Assembly: GCF_011045115.1 (NCBI RefSeq)
Contig: NZ_JAAKZG010000009.1
Span: forward strand, 1 to 64,000
Source: Mesorhizobium zhangyense
GTDB taxonomy: Bacteria > Pseudomonadota > Alphaproteobacteria > Rhizobiales > Rhizobiaceae
Direction: 5' to 3'
DNA: 64,000 bases
Part shown: piece by piece, positions 1 through 9,323 of the stretch
Layout: the number at the start of each line of letters is the position of its first letter
Position numbering within the stretch: position 1 is the stretch's first letter
Notes under the pieces: model-generated
What the model was told of the DNA's origin: nothing
The model's input: the letters and a program-made list of their open reading frames with translations, nothing else
Database searches by the model: none
Program-made: the position numbers and the translations under genes

Positions 1-110
1 TTTTGAGGGGGAGAGGTGGCTCGGCGAAGCCGAGACGGAGTGGGGGTCGGCCATGCCATCTGCGATAGTCTCTCCATAAACGGGGAGGGGATTACGGCAA
101 CTTTGCTACG
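1..110. repeat. Truncated intergenic repeat with hairpin
   Basis: The window opens in non-coding DNA with a perfect hairpin: CTCGGC at 20-25, loop GAA, GCCGAG at 29-34. It lies in G-rich flanks, with a weaker CTCC/GGGGAG pairing around 75-98. This looks like the end of an intergenic palindromic repeat of the kind scattered through rhizobial genomes. The left part is outside the window, so its size and family cannot be judged. Confidence 0.4.
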
Positions 111-173
111 AGCCACTAAACCCACGCTTTCCTGGCCCTACACCTTGCTTGCAAAACCCTGTAGTTTCGCCGC

Positions 174-2282
174 ATGAACCAGCACGCCAAGCTCAGAATC
201 GGCCATTCCGTCTGTCCGCATGATTGCCCGTCGACCTGCGCGTTGAATGTCGAGATCCTCGACGGCAACCGTATCGGCCGCCTGCATGGCGCCAAGGACA
301 ACAGCTATACGGCCGGCGTGATCTGCGCCAAGGTCGCTCGCTATGCCGACCGCATTCATCATCCAGACCGGCTTATGAAGCCGCTGGTGCGTGCCGGCGC
401 CAAGGGCGAGGGCAGCTGGAAAGAGGCGAGCTGGGAAGCAGCCCTCGATCTGGTGGCCGAAAAGTTCATCCGCGCCGAGGAAAAGCTCGGCAGCGAGACG
501 GTGTGGCCTTACTTCTATGCCGGCACGATGGGGCTGGTGCAGCGCGACGGCATCGACCGGCTGCGCCATGCGAAAAAGTATTCGGGCTTCTTCGCTTCGA
601 TCTGCACGAACCTTGCCTGGACCGGCTATGTGCTGGGCACGGGCGCGCTGCGTGGGTCGGACCCGCGTGAGATCGCCAAGTCCGACTGCGTGGTGATCTG
701 GGGCACCAATGCGGTGGTCACGCAGGTCAATGTGATGACCCATGCGGTGAAGGCCCGCAAGGAGAACGGCACGAAGATCGTCGTCATCGATATCTACGAG
801 ACGGCGACGATGAAGCAGGCCGACACGGCGCTGGTGCTGAAACCGGGCACGGACGGCGCGCTGGCATGCGCGGTGATGCATGTGCTGTTCCGCGATGGCT
901 TCGCCGACCGCGATTATCTCGAAAAATACACTGACGACCCGAAAGGATTGGAGGCGCATCTCGCCACCCGCACGCCGCAATGGGCAGCGGCGATAACCGG
1001 CCTTTCCGTCGAGGAGATCGAAGATTTTGCCAGATTGGTCGGCACGACGAAGAAAACCTTCTTCCGGCTCGGCTACGGCTTCGCGCGCCAGCGCAACGGC
1101 TCGGTCAACATGCATGCGGCGCTGTCGATCCCGGCGGTCACCGGTGCCTGGCAGTATGAGGGCGGCGGTGCGTTCCACTCCAATTCAGGCATCTACAAGC
1201 TCAACGGCGAATTGCTGGAAGGCACGAAGCTGCGTGACCCCAAAATCCGCTATCTCGATCACTCCCGCATCGGGCCGGTGCTGACCAATGCCGAGGACGC
1301 GCTTTATGGCGGCCCTCCTGTGACGGCGATGCTGATCCAGAACACCAACCCGGTGAATGTCGCGCCCGAGCAGCGGCTGGTGACGCAGGGGTTTCTGCGC
1401 GACGACCTGTTCACCTGCGTGCACGAGCAGTTCATGACCGATACGGCAAAGCTCGCCGATGTCGTGCTGCCGGCCACCATGTTCCTTGAGCATGACGACA
1501 TCTACAAGGGCGGCGGCAACCAGCACATCACGCTGGGGCCCAAGCTGATCGACCCGCCGGCGGGGCCGCGCACCAATCACTATGTCATCGAGGAACTGGC
1601 CAAGCGGCTGGGCGTCTCGCATTTGCCGGGCTTCGGGATGACCGAACGCGAGCATATCGACCACATGCTTTCCCGGCGCGGTCTGGGTGATTTCGACAGC
1701 CTGGAGGCCAGCCGCTGGGTCGATATGCAGCCTGAGTTCGAGGATGCGCATTTCCTGAAGGGTTTTGGGCATCCCGACGGCAAGTTCCGTTTCAAGCCGC
1801 AGTGGAACGGCGGCGCAGCACCCAACAGGCCGCCCAAGAGCATGGGCATCTTCGGCCCGGTCGAGCAGCTTCCCGAATTCCCCGACCATGTCGACCTGAT
1901 CGAAGTGGCGGACGCCGAGCATCCTTTCCGGCTGGCGACCTCGCCGGCGCGCAATTTTCTCAACTCGACCTTTGCCGAGACGCCGGTGTCGCGGGAGAAG
2001 GAAGGGCGGCCGGAACTGCTGATCCATCCGGAGGACGCCGCAGCACTCGGCGTCGCCACGGGCGATCGCGTCGAGATCGGCAACCCACGCGGCGAGGTGG
2101 TTCTGCATGCCAGGCTGTTCGAGACGATCCGGCGCGGTGTCGTCATCGCCGAGGGCATCTGGCCGAACTCCGCTCACGAGCGCGGCGAGGGCATCAACGT
2201 CCTGACCGGCGCCGACGCGCCGGCACCCTATGGCGGTGCGGCCGTGCATGACAACAAGGTCTGGGTGCGGGCGGCGGGGTAG
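174..2282 (+). CDS. Molybdopterin oxidoreductase family protein (formate dehydrogenase-like)
   Basis: A 702-residue molybdenum enzyme of the DMSO-reductase superfamily. The N-terminus carries an iron-sulfur motif, C14-x3-C18-x3-C22 with a fourth cysteine at C51, which should bind one [4Fe-4S] cluster. The central part is the two-lobed molybdopterin region and the last ~115 residues are the molydopterin-binding barrel. There is no twin-arginine signal, so it should be cytoplasmic. No electron-transfer partner or cofactor-synthesis gene is adjacent, so the substrate cannot be deduced. It is a stand-alone FdhF-like oxidoreductase of usual length. No clear Shine-Dalgarno sequence precedes the ATG. 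It ends 6 bases before the convergent toxin gene. Confidence 0.9.
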   Translation: MNQHAKLRIGHSVCPHDCPSTCALNVEILDGNRIGRLHGAKDNSYTAGVICAKVARYADRIHHPDRLMKPLVRAGAKGEGSWKEASWEAALDLVAEKFIRAEEKLGSETVWPYFYAGTMGLVQRDGIDRLRHAKKYSGFFASICTNLAWTGYVLGTGALRGSDPREIAKSDCVVIWGTNAVVTQVNVMTHAVKARKENGTKIVVIDIYETATMKQADTALVLKPGTDGALACAVMHVLFRDGFADRDYLEKYTDDPKGLEAHLATRTPQWAAAITGLSVEEIEDFARLVGTTKKTFFRLGYGFARQRNGSVNMHAALSIPAVTGAWQYEGGGAFHSNSGIYKLNGELLEGTKLRDPKIRYLDHSRIGPVLTNAEDALYGGPPVTAMLIQNTNPVNVAPEQRLVTQGFLRDDLFTCVHEQFMTDTAKLADVVLPATMFLEHDDIYKGGGNQHITLGPKLIDPPAGPRTNHYVIEELAKRLGVSHLPGFGMTEREHIDHMLSRRGLGDFDSLEASRWVDMQPEFEDAHFLKGFGHPDGKFRFKPQWNGGAAPNRPPKSMGIFGPVEQLPEFPDHVDLIEVADAEHPFRLATSPARNFLNSTFAETPVSREKEGRPELLIHPEDAAALGVATGDRVEIGNPRGEVVLHARLFETIRRGVVIAEGIWPNSAHERGEGINVLTGADAPAPYGGAAVHDNKVWVRAAG

Positions 2283-2288
2283 GGCCGC

Positions 2289-2582
2289 CTATAGCAGTGC
2301 CGTCAGATCGCGTGCGCCGTGCACCACGCGAACGATCTCGATATGCGTTCCGGTATGCCGGTAGAGCACCAGATAGTTTCTGACGGTCAGCGCTCGCGCG
2401 TCAGGCGCAATGTCCGGCCTGAGCGGGCCGGAATCTGGAAACGTTGCAAGCTGTTTGATCTTGACGGCGATGCTGTCCAGAAAGCGGTCGGCCGCAACCG
2501 GGTTGTCCGGTGCGATCCCGCACCAGATGTCGATGAGATCGTCTTCAGCCGCAGGACTTCGGACGATTCTCACTTCAGCCAT
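2289..2582 (-). CDS. parE: ParE/RelE-family toxin of a type II toxin-antitoxin pair
   Basis: A 97-residue protein with the ParE/RelE fold signature: N-terminal RSPAAEDDL helix, then a C-terminal beta core ending in YLVLYRH and IEIVRVVHGARD. ParE proteins inhibit DNA gyrase; RelE proteins cleave mRNA. The gyrase role is more likely because the partner is ParD-like, but this is inference. The start was placed at 2582 because it overlaps the upstream antitoxin gene by 8 bases and gives the normal family length; an upstream ATG at 2666 would add an unrelated arginine-rich extension. It is translationally coupled to the antitoxin. Confidence 0.9.
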   Translation of the reverse strand: MAEVRIVRSPAAEDDLIDIWCGIAPDNPVAADRFLDSIAVKIKQLATFPDSGPLRPDIAPDARALTVRNYLVLYRHTGTHIEIVRVVHGARDLTALL

Positions 2583-2862
2583 TGCGCGACGCGCTCGAAT
2601 TCTTCTCGAAGCGGCCCCGTGCTCGCTGCTTGATCTCTTCGATGTCGAAAGGCTGGCTTTCGCCACTGGCTACTCCGTCCGTCCATGCCTTTCGTAGCCG
2701 CTCGACCTCCGCCTGCCGCAAAGGCTGACGCAGCTTCCAGTCGCGTAGCGCTTCGCGTATCACTTCGCTCGCCGAGGCGTATTCTCCGGTCGAGACGGCC
2801 TTTTTGACCATTTCGAGCAGGTCCGACGAAAGCGCGACGCTTACCTTTTCCACCGTGGGCAT
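2575..2862 (-). CDS. parD: ParD-family antitoxin (ribbon-helix-helix)
   Basis: A 95-residue antitoxin. The N-terminal half (VSVALSSDLLEMVKKAV, then YASASEVIREALRDW) is a ribbon-helix-helix DNA-binding domain typical of ParD, and the charged C-terminal tail should wrap the toxin. The start at 2862 is supported by a perfect AAGGAG Shine-Dalgarno 8 bases upstream; an ATG ten codons earlier lacks one. It precedes and overlaps parE, the usual antitoxin-first order. A 19-base palindrome at 2885-2903 upstream is a likely autoregulatory operator. Confidence 0.92.
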   Translation of the reverse strand: MPTVEKVSVALSSDLLEMVKKAVSTGEYASASEVIREALRDWKLRQPLRQAEVERLRKAWTDGVASGESQPFDIEEIKQRARGRFEKNSSASRNG

Positions 2863-2884
2863 GAGAGAACTCCTTTGATAAAAT

Positions 2885-2903
2885 GGTAGCAAGAATTGCT
2901 ACC
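2885..2903. promoter_or_regulatory. Palindromic operator candidate for parDE
   Basis: Perfect inverted repeat: GGTAGCAA (2885-2892), spacer GAA, TTGCTACC (2896-2903). It lies 23 bases upstream of the parD start codon. ParD proteins repress their own operon by binding such palindromes through their ribbon-helix-helix domain, so this is the natural candidate site. Binding is inferred from position and symmetry only. Confidence 0.65.
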
Positions 2904-3012
2904 GCGGACAACAGGCGTATCGTGCGCGACGGCGTCGCCGGATTTTTGATGCCTTCCCATTTTCCGGCATTCCCGCATTATGCAACCGCGACGGACCATC
3001 GAGGAGCATGCC

Positions 3013-3906
3013 ATGAGCGGCGATCACGATCACGGCGACATGCAGAACACGCCGGTGTCGCGGCTGTGGATGGCGCTCGGCCTGACCGGCGCTTTCATGG
3101 TGGCGGAGGTCATCGGGGGCTTCGTCACCGGCAGCCTGGCCTTGATTTCCGACGCCATGCATATGCTGACCGACACGATGGCGCTGGCGATCGCGTTGCT
3201 GGCCATCCATGTCGGACGCCGTCAGGCAGACCTGCTGCGCACCTATGGCTATGCCCGTTTCGAGATACTGGCCGCCGCCTTCAATGCACTACTGCTGCTC
3301 GGCGTCGCCTTCTACATTCTCTACGAGGCTTACAAGCGGCTGTTCGAGCCGCAGGATATAGCGTCGCTGGGCATGCTGGGGATCGCGGTCGTCGGCCTTG
3401 CCGTCAACTTCCTGTCGATGCGGCTGCTGAGCGGCCACAAGGACAACAGCCTCAATGTGAAGGGCGCCTATCTCGAGGTCTGGGCCGACATGCTAGGTTC
3501 GCTCGGCGTCATGGCCGGTGCAGCGATCATCTGGCTGACCGGCTGGCAATGGGTCGATTCGCTGATCGCGGTCGGCATCGGCTTCATGGTGTTCCCGCGC
3601 ACCTGGGTGCTGCTCAAGGAATGCATCAACATCCTGCTCGAAGGCGTGCCGCCCGGCATGAAGATAGCCGATGTCGAGAGCGCCATTGCGGCAGTGCCGG
3701 GTGTTGCTTCGGTGCACGATTTGCATCTGTGGGCGATCACTCAGAGCAAGCCGTCACTGACGGCTCACGCTGTGCTTTCTGACGGCGCGGATGCAGAAAC
3801 CGTGCGCCTCGCCATAGAGGCGCGCCTGCAGGCGGATTTCGACCTGCACCACACCACTCTGCAGATGGAACTGGTTGCGTGCAAACCCGCCGAACGGATT
3901 CACTGA
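3013..3906 (+). CDS. Cation diffusion facilitator (CDF) metal exporter
   Basis: A 297-residue CzcD/ZitB-type inner-membrane exporter that would swap cytosolic Zn2+ or a similar divalent metal for protons. A short histidine-rich N-terminus (DHDHGD) is followed by six predicted membrane helices and a C-terminal cytoplasmic domain. Helix 2 has the metal-site pattern H50-xxx-D54 within SDAMHMLTD. Helix 5 reads E155-xxx-D159 (EVWAD) where most zinc transporters have HxxxD, so metal selectivity may differ. The ATG at 3013 has GAGGAG just upstream; an upstream in-frame ATG at 2980 does not. The gene stands alone, diverging from parDE. Confidence 0.92.
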   Translation: MSGDHDHGDMQNTPVSRLWMALGLTGAFMVAEVIGGFVTGSLALISDAMHMLTDTMALAIALLAIHVGRRQADLLRTYGYARFEILAAAFNALLLLGVAFYILYEAYKRLFEPQDIASLGMLGIAVVGLAVNFLSMRLLSGHKDNSLNVKGAYLEVWADMLGSLGVMAGAAIIWLTGWQWVDSLIAVGIGFMVFPRTWVLLKECINILLEGVPPGMKIADVESAIAAVPGVASVHDLHLWAITQSKPSLTAHAVLSDGADAETVRLAIEARLQADFDLHHTTLQMELVACKPAERIH

Positions 3907-3919
3907 GAGGTTGGTGCAG

Positions 3920-4435
3920 TCAGCCGAAGTCTTTTGGCCGCAGGAAATGGCTGAGCCGGGCTGCACCGGCACGCAGTTCGTCCCATCGCCCGTCGAATTC
4001 GAGCCGGGCAAGACCCGCTGTTGAGAATTTCTTGCGGAGTAGCTGCAAGGCGGTTTCGTCAGAGTCCTCGCTGGCAATCAGCGTGGCAAAATCCTGCATC
4101 CCCGGATTGTGCCCGAGCAAAAGCAGGGAGGTGATCTCCTCCGGCGCATGACGAACCTCAGCCAGCAATTGCCCCGCAGAGGCTTCGTAAAGGGCGCTGC
4201 AGAAGGTTGGTTCGACGAAACGAGGCGATTGGGCGGCGACGATCTGCCAGGTTTCCCGCGTACGAAGCGACGGCGAAACAAGCGCCATCTGCGGGAACCA
4301 GCCACGCGAGGCAATCGCCTGGCCGATCACCGGAGCGGCATCCAGGCCGCGGGGTGCCAGCGGTCTATCGAAATCGGCCAGCTCGGGATCATCCCAGCTC
4401 GATTTGGCGTGACGCAGGAGGAGCAGTTCCTTCAT
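3920..4435 (-). CDS. SixA-like histidine phosphatase family protein
   Basis: A 171-residue member of the histidine phosphatase (phosphoglycerate mutase-like) superfamily, closest in size and motifs to SixA phosphohistidine phosphatases. The catalytic motif is at the very N-terminus (LLLLRHAKSSW, with R8-H9), and the second catalytic histidine lies in LLLGHNPGM. In E. coli SixA dephosphorylates a phosphotransfer histidine; the target here is unknown. The start at 4435 gives the compact family form. A longer reading frame upstream adds unrelated arginine-rich sequence. It follows purN on the same strand with a 31-base gap and may be co-transcribed. Confidence 0.82.
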   Translation of the reverse strand: MKELLLLRHAKSSWDDPELADFDRPLAPRGLDAAPVIGQAIASRGWFPQMALVSPSLRTRETWQIVAAQSPRFVEPTFCSALYEASAGQLLAEVRHAPEEITSLLLLGHNPGMQDFATLIASEDSDETALQLLRKKFSTAGLARLEFDGRWDELRAGAARLSHFLRPKDFG

Positions 4436-4466
4436 CGTGCGGCTCCAACCAGTGGCCCTTGGCAGA

Positions 4467-5174
4467 TCAGGGCGTGAAGCGCGCCAGTGCCTCGAGATCA
4501 ACCGCTTCGCGAACGGCACTCGGCGAAGACACGAACGCTGTTGCAACCTGCTCGACATGCTCGATGTCCGAAAACGCCGTCTTGCCGTCCTGCATGCTGG
4601 CCTTGCCTTCGCAAACCATGCGCAGTGCAAGCGGGAAAAGATGGTGCTCGGCTTTCAGAACGCGGGCCGACAGCGTCTTTTCGTCATCGCCGATCAGAAC
4701 GGGAACCGCAGACTGCGCAATGATCGGACCGTCATCCATCTCAGGCGTCACGAAATGCACGGTGCAGCCATGGATGCGCATGCCGGCGTCCAGCGCGCGC
4801 TGGTGCGTATCCAGACCCTTGAAGGACGGCAGCAGGGCAGGGTGGATGTTGATCATCTTGCCCTGCCATTTCGCGACGAAACCGGGCGTCAGGAGCCGCA
4901 TATAGCCGGCGAGGCAGACGATCTCGGCGCCGAAGGCAGCGAGCTCCTTGTCGATGGCCGCGTCATGCGCGTCCTTGCTGGCGAAATCGCCGCGCGCAAC
5001 GACGCGTGTCGGGATGCCCTTCGATGTGGCCAGTTGCAGGCCGCGCGCGTCGGCCTTGTCGGAGACCACACCGACGATCTCGGCCGGGAAGGCGCGGTCG
5101 TCGGAAGCTTCGATCAGCGCGGCCATGTTGGAGCCGCGCCCGGAGATCATGATGACGATGCGTTTGCGGGTCAT
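4467..5174 (-). CDS. purN: Phosphoribosylglycinamide formyltransferase (GART)
   Basis: Third step of purine synthesis: transfers a formyl group from 10-formyltetrahydrofolate to glycinamide ribonucleotide. The 235-residue protein begins with the nucleotide-binding loop [11 protein letters not shown] and contains the active-site signature [13 protein letters not shown] with its catalytic histidine, followed by [16 protein letters not shown]. It is slightly longer than the usual ~215 residues because of a C-terminal tail. Its ATG overlaps the purM stop codon by 4 bases (ATGA), so the two genes are translationally coupled. Confidence 0.97.
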   Translation of the reverse strand: MTRKRIVIMISGRGSNMAALIEASDDRAFPAEIVGVVSDKADARGLQLATSKGIPTRVVARGDFASKDAHDAAIDKELAAFGAEIVCLAGYMRLLTPGFVAKWQGKMINIHPALLPSFKGLDTHQRALDAGMRIHGCTVHFVTPEMDDGPIIAQSAVPVLIGDDEKTLSARVLKAEHHLFPLALRMVCEGKASMQDGKTAFSDIEHVEQVATAFVSSPSAVREAVDLEALARFTP

Positions 5175-6235
5175 AGGGCGATGGCACCTCGATAGATGAC
5201 GCCGCTGTCGCGGCGCGGCACGATGCGGCCGATGGGCGAAACGGTCTCGCCGGCTTCCTGTAGCACGGCGGCGACCTGTGCCGCCTGTCCCGATGCGACG
5301 ACCATGATCATGCCGACGCCGCAGTTAAAGGTGCGCATCATTTCATTGGCAGCCACGCCACCCGTCTTGGCGAGCCAGGAGAAGACTGGCGGCACTTCGA
5401 TGGCGTCGAGGTCCAACTCGGCGGAAAAATCCTGCGGCAGCACGCGCGGGATGTTTTCGGGGAAGCCACCGCCGGTGATATGGGCCAGCGCCTTGATGCC
5501 ATGCGTGCCGCGGATCGCCTTGAGTACGGACTTCACATAGATGCGGGTCGGTTCCAGCAGCGCATCGGCCAGCGTACGGTCGTCGGCAAAGGGGGCAGGG
5601 TCGTTCCAGCCGAGGCCGCTTGTCGCGACGATGCGGCGAACCAGCGAAAAGCCGTTGGAATGGACGCCCGACGAGGCGAGCCCGAGCAGCACGTCGCCTT
5701 CGACGATGTCGTCGGTCGGCAGCAACTGGCCGCGCTCGGCAGCACCTACGGCGAAGCCGGCAAGGTCGTAGTCCTTTTCCTGGTACATGCCCGGCATTTC
5801 CGCCGTCTCACCGCCGATCAGCGCGCAACCGGCCTGCCGGCAGCCCTCGGCGATGCCGCCGACGATGGACGCGCCCTGCTCGGGGTCGAGCTTGCCGGTG
5901 GCGAAATAGTCGAGGAAGAACAGCGGCTCCGCACCCTGCACGACGATGTCGTTGACGCACATGGCGACAAGGTCGACGCCGATCGTGTCGTGCTTGCCGG
6001 CCTCGATGGCGATCTTCAGCTTGGTGCCGACGCCGTCATTGGCGGCGACCAGCACCGGATCGGTAAAGCCTGCAGCCTTCAGGTCGAACAACCCGCCGAA
6101 GCCGCCGATCTCGCCATCGGCGCCGGGCCGGCGCGTCGAGCGCACCAGCGGCTTGATCTTCTCGACCATGAGGTTGCCGGCATCGATGTCGACGCCTGCC
6201 TGCGCATAGGTGAGCCCGTTCTTCTGGCCGCTCAT
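5171..6235 (-). CDS. purM: Phosphoribosylformylglycinamidine cyclo-ligase (AIR synthetase)
   Basis: Fifth step of purine synthesis: ATP-dependent closure of the imidazole ring to give AIR. The 354-residue protein has the AIR-synthase core, with the diagnostic stretch [20 protein letters not shown] and the ATP-binding GGETAEMPG. The chosen ATG at 6235 ([16 protein letters not shown]) has an AAAGGA Shine-Dalgarno and matches the family N-terminus, although an open frame continues far upstream. It is first in a purM-purN operon. The order purM-purN divergent from a CDP-alcohol transferase and an AI-2E permease is familiar from rhizobia. Confidence 0.97.
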   Translation of the reverse strand: MSGQKNGLTYAQAGVDIDAGNLMVEKIKPLVRSTRRPGADGEIGGFGGLFDLKAAGFTDPVLVAANDGVGTKLKIAIEAGKHDTIGVDLVAMCVNDIVVQGAEPLFFLDYFATGKLDPEQGASIVGGIAEGCRQAGCALIGGETAEMPGMYQEKDYDLAGFAVGAAERGQLLPTDDIVEGDVLLGLASSGVHSNGFSLVRRIVATSGLGWNDPAPFADDRTLADALLEPTRIYVKSVLKAIRGTHGIKALAHITGGGFPENIPRVLPQDFSAELDLDAIEVPPVFSWLAKTGGVAANEMMRTFNCGVGMIMVVASGQAAQVAAVLQEAGETVSPIGRIVPRRDSGVIYRGAIAL

Positions 6236-6442
6236 GGCTGTTCCTTTGACTGTCGACGGTTCAAGGGCGGCTCTTCGCATGAACCGCCCCGCCCTGCAAG
6301 AAGTGGGGCAAAAGCGATGCGACTTTAGGCGGCAAAAATCGTGGACAGAAGTCTGTCCCGCTCTGGTATCTTGCAGGCAGAGTCGGGCCTGACCATGTAT
6401 CAGGCTCGGTATGTTGGGAGAATGCGGGGAGGTAATGACGTC

Positions 6443-7000
6443 GTGACCGTCGCGAACATGATCACGATTCTGCGGTTCGTGCTTGTGCCGGGCGTTATCT
6501 ACGCCCTTTTGAGCAACCGCACCGACTGGGCCCTTGCCGGTTTCGTCATCGCCGGCGTGTCGGATGGCGTCGACGGTTTCGTCGCGCGTCATTTCAACCA
6601 GCGCACCGAACTGGGCGCCTATCTCGACCCGATGGCCGATAAGCTGCTTCTGGTCAGCGTCTTCGTCATGCTCGGCTTCATGGGCGAACTGCCGCTGTGG
6701 CTGGTCGTCGCGGCGGTTTCGCGCGATGCGCTGATCATCTGCGCGGTCGTTCTGTCGACCGTGATGGCAAATCCCGTGGCGATGAAGCCGCTGATGGTTT
6801 CGAAGGCCAACACGGCAGTGCAGATCGTTCTTGCCGCCTTCGTGCTTGGCGAACTGGCCTTTGGAACGAATTACGACCTCATTCGGTTCAGTCTGATATT
6901 CCTGTCCGGGCTCTTGACCGTCGCTTCGGCAGCGGCCTATCTCGTGGACTGGCTGAGGCACATGAATGGTTATGGCGAAAGCGAAAATCCAAACGGTTGA
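6443..7000 (+). CDS. CDP-alcohol phosphatidyltransferase family protein
   Basis: A 185-residue integral membrane enzyme that transfers a phosphatidyl group from CDP-diacylglycerol to an alcohol in phospholipid synthesis. The complete family motif D-x2-DG-x2-AR-x8-G-x3-D-x3-D runs from D41 to D66 (within [12 protein letters not shown] and GAYLDPMAD). The acceptor is not readable from sequence; PgsA-like or cardiolipin-synthase-like roles are possible. I prefer the GTG start at 6443 because GGGGAGG lies 10 bases upstream and the N-terminus [12 protein letters not shown] matches the family. ATGs at 6422 and 6395 are alternatives. It overlaps the next gene by 35 bases. Confidence 0.85.
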   Translation: MTVANMITILRFVLVPGVIYALLSNRTDWALAGFVIAGVSDGVDGFVARHFNQRTELGAYLDPMADKLLLVSVFVMLGFMGELPLWLVVAAVSRDALIICAVVLSTVMANPVAMKPLMVSKANTAVQIVLAAFVLGELAFGTNYDLIRFSLIFLSGLLTVASAAAYLVDWLRHMNGYGESENPNG

Positions 7001-8141
7001 GGTGACTCAGGAGGATCCGTCGGCAACGGCGTTCCGCCGGCAGATCCGGTTCTGGATCATTACGGCGCTCGTGCTTGCGCTGTTGATCTACCTGTTCAGC
7101 GACGTTCTCCTGCCTTTCGTGGCCGGCATGGTGCTTGCCTATTTCCTCGACCCCGTGGCCGACCGGCTGCAGCGGCTCGGACTTTCGCGCCTCATGGCGA
7201 CGATCCTCATCCTGATCACGTTTCTCATCATCGTGGTGCTCGGGCTCGTCATCCTGATACCGATACTGGCCTCGCAGCTCTCGGATTTCATCACCAAGCT
7301 GCCGGAATATCTGACGCAGTTGCAGGGCCTCATCACCAGTTTCGACCCGCAGTGGATCGAGCAGCGCTTCGGCGTCAACGCCAACGACCTGCGCGAGGGC
7401 CTGAATTCGCTGGCGACCACCGGCTTCGGCTTCCTGACGACTGTGTTCAAGTCGATCTGGAGCTCCAGCATGGCGCTGTTTTCCATCGCCAGCCTGTTCG
7501 TGGTGACGCCGGTCGTCGCCTTCTACATGCTGCTCGACTGGGACCGCATGGTCGCGACCGTCGATCGCTGGGTGCCGCGCGACCACGTCAAGACCGTTCG
7601 CCAGATCGCCACCGACATCAATTCCGCCACCGCCGGTTTCGTGCGCGGGCAGGGCACGCTCTGCCTCGTGCTCGGGCTGATGTATGCCGCCGGCCTGACG
7701 CTGACGGGGCTCAAATTCGGCGCCCTGATCGGCCTGTTTGCCGGCCTTATCAGCTTCATTCCCTATGTCGGTTCGCTGGTCGGGCTGGTGCTGTCGGTGG
7801 GGCTTGCCTTCGTGCAGTTCTGGCCGGACTGGATCATGGTCGTGGCCGTGGCCTGCGTGTTCTTCGTCGGCCAGTTCATCGAGGGCAACATCCTCCAGCC
7901 GCGCCTTGTTGGCAAAAGCGTCGGGCTGCACCCGGTCTGGCTGATGTTTGCGCTGTTCGCTTTCGGTGCGCTGTTCGGCTTTGTCGGCCTGCTGATCGCC
8001 GTGCCGGCGGCGGCGGCGATAGGCGTGCTGGTTCGCTTTGCGATATCGCAATATCTCGAGTCGCCGCTCTACAAGGGGCATCCCGAGGTCGCGGAGGCAA
8101 AACCGGTCCGCACGGCCAGAGCGCCGCGCGCCGATGGCTAG
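6966..8141 (+). CDS. AI-2E family transporter (PerM/TqsA-like permease)
   Basis: A 391-residue polytopic inner-membrane protein of the AI-2E transporter family (formerly UPF0118). It has paired N-terminal membrane helices ([16 protein letters not shown]), a long periplasmic/cytosolic segment around residues 95-150, and a C-terminal bundle with the conserved [14 protein letters not shown] and [17 protein letters not shown] blocks. Members export small molecules or act as Na+/H+ antiporters; the substrate here is unknown. It overlaps the CDP-alcohol transferase gene and is followed 13 bases later by hdaA, so the three are probably one transcript. An ATG two codons downstream (6972) could also be the start. 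Confidence 0.88.
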   Translation: MVMAKAKIQTVEVTQEDPSATAFRRQIRFWIITALVLALLIYLFSDVLLPFVAGMVLAYFLDPVADRLQRLGLSRLMATILILITFLIIVVLGLVILIPILASQLSDFITKLPEYLTQLQGLITSFDPQWIEQRFGVNANDLREGLNSLATTGFGFLTTVFKSIWSSSMALFSIASLFVVTPVVAFYMLLDWDRMVATVDRWVPRDHVKTVRQIATDINSATAGFVRGQGTLCLVLGLMYAAGLTLTGLKFGALIGLFAGLISFIPYVGSLVGLVLSVGLAFVQFWPDWIMVVAVACVFFVGQFIEGNILQPRLVGKSVGLHPVWLMFALFAFGALFGFVGLLIAVPAAAAIGVLVRFAISQYLESPLYKGHPEVAEAKPVRTARAPRADG

Positions 8142-8154
8142 GCCGTGATCTGCC

Positions 8155-8856
8155 ATGCGTGAGCCGGAAAAACCGCGCCAGCTTCCGCTCGATCTCGGCC
8201 ATACGCCGGGCTATTCGCGCGACGATCTCGTGGTGTCGCAGGCCAATGCACAGGCGGTTTCGCTGGTCGACCGCTGGCCGGAGTGGCCTTCACCGGTTGT
8301 CGTGCTGGCTGGGCCGGCGGGTTCGGGAAAATCGCATCTCGCCGCGATCTGGCGTGATGCCTCGCATGCGTTGGTGCTCAAGGCTGCCGATATCGAGAAA
8401 CACGTCGCTGAAATCGACGGCACGCGGCCGGTGGTGATCGATGATGCCGATGACCGGTTCCTCGACGAGAACGGCCTGTTCCATCTCATCAACCAGGTTC
8501 GCGCGACCGGCACGCAACTGCTCCTGACGTCCCGGCGCTTTCCAGCCGCGTGGGGTGTGACCTTGCCGGACCTGGCATCGCGGCTGAAGGCTGCGGCGAC
8601 CATCGAGATCGACGAGCCGGACGACCTGCTTCTGGCCGGCGTCATCACCAAGCTCTTCGCCGACCGCCAGATCGAGGTCGACCAGAACGTCGTGCAGTTT
8701 CTGGTCAGGCGCATCGAACGCTCGCTGTCCACCGCGATCCGCGTCGTCGACAGGCTCGACCGCGCAGCGCTGGAACAGAAGACGCGCATCACCCGTGCGC
8801 TCGCCGCCGAAGCGGTGAATGCGCTCGACCAGGGGCAGGCAGAGTTCGAGATTTAA
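8155..8856 (+). CDS. hdaA: DnaA regulatory inactivator HdaA
   Basis: A 233-residue DnaA-related AAA+ protein lacking the DnaA DNA-binding domain, matching alphaproteobacterial HdaA. HdaA joins the beta sliding clamp behind the replication fork and stimulates DnaA-ATP hydrolysis, preventing over-initiation. Residues 9-14 (QLPLDL) are a clamp-binding motif, Walker A is GPAGSGKS (53-60) and Walker B is VVIDDADD (93-100). The sensor II helix is in the C-terminal third (SLSTAIRVVDRLD). It is third in an apparent operon with the CDP-alcohol transferase and AI-2E genes. Confidence 0.92.
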   Translation: MREPEKPRQLPLDLGHTPGYSRDDLVVSQANAQAVSLVDRWPEWPSPVVVLAGPAGSGKSHLAAIWRDASHALVLKAADIEKHVAEIDGTRPVVIDDADDRFLDENGLFHLINQVRATGTQLLLTSRRFPAAWGVTLPDLASRLKAAATIEIDEPDDLLLAGVITKLFADRQIEVDQNVVQFLVRRIERSLSTAIRVVDRLDRAALEQKTRITRALAAEAVNALDQGQAEFEI

Positions 8857-8863
8857 GGCTGCT

Positions 8864-9145
8864 TCAGCGGGCGAGGCGGCGATAGACCTGCTGCGCCGCC
8901 AAGAGCACGGCAAGAATCGTGGCGTTCGAAAACAGACCTACGGCGATCGCGGTCGCTGTGTCCTGACCCTCCTTCGCGCCGAAGCTCGTCGGTATGAGCA
9001 CGGCCACGAATACCAGCCCGAGCGCAATCGGTATCCAGCGGTTCAGCGCCTGGGCGGTGTTGGCTGCGGTTAGCAAGAGCGCAATCAGCAGACCGATCCT
9101 GAAAATGTCGGTCAACTGGGCGAAATAGATATCGATGACTGGCAT
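8864..9145 (-). CDS. Small conserved membrane protein, function unknown
   Basis: A 93-residue protein with three predicted membrane helices (around residues 12-30, 36-53 and 65-84) and a basic C-terminus (QQVYRRLAR). I do not recognise a named family. It converges on hdaA with a 7-base gap and is the first of several small membrane proteins in the next 1.5 kb. The reading frame, hydrophobic periodicity and start methionine look genuine, but there are no motifs from which to predict a role. Confidence 0.65.
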   Translation of the reverse strand: MPVIDIYFAQLTDIFRIGLLIALLLTAANTAQALNRWIPIALGLVFVAVLIPTSFGAKEGQDTATAIAVGLFSNATILAVLLAAQQVYRRLAR

Positions 9146-9323
9146 GCGTCCTCCCTGACTGCGCGCAATAGTGTGCAGGCTGGCCGCGTTATGTCGAGAG
9201 GCGCCGAGTGCTTATGAGGGCGGACAGGTTGTGAACGCATTCGCATGTTCGACTTGTAGTGGCGCTTGCCGGTCAGCGCCATTTCTGGTCACCTTTGATT
9301 TTTCAAGGGGTGGGGATTCGCGC

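Noticed and set aside
6888..8156. A 422-codon minus-strand frame opposite the AI-2E permease gene
   Set aside because: Antisense shadow of a hydrophobic coding region; no Shine-Dalgarno or family signature.
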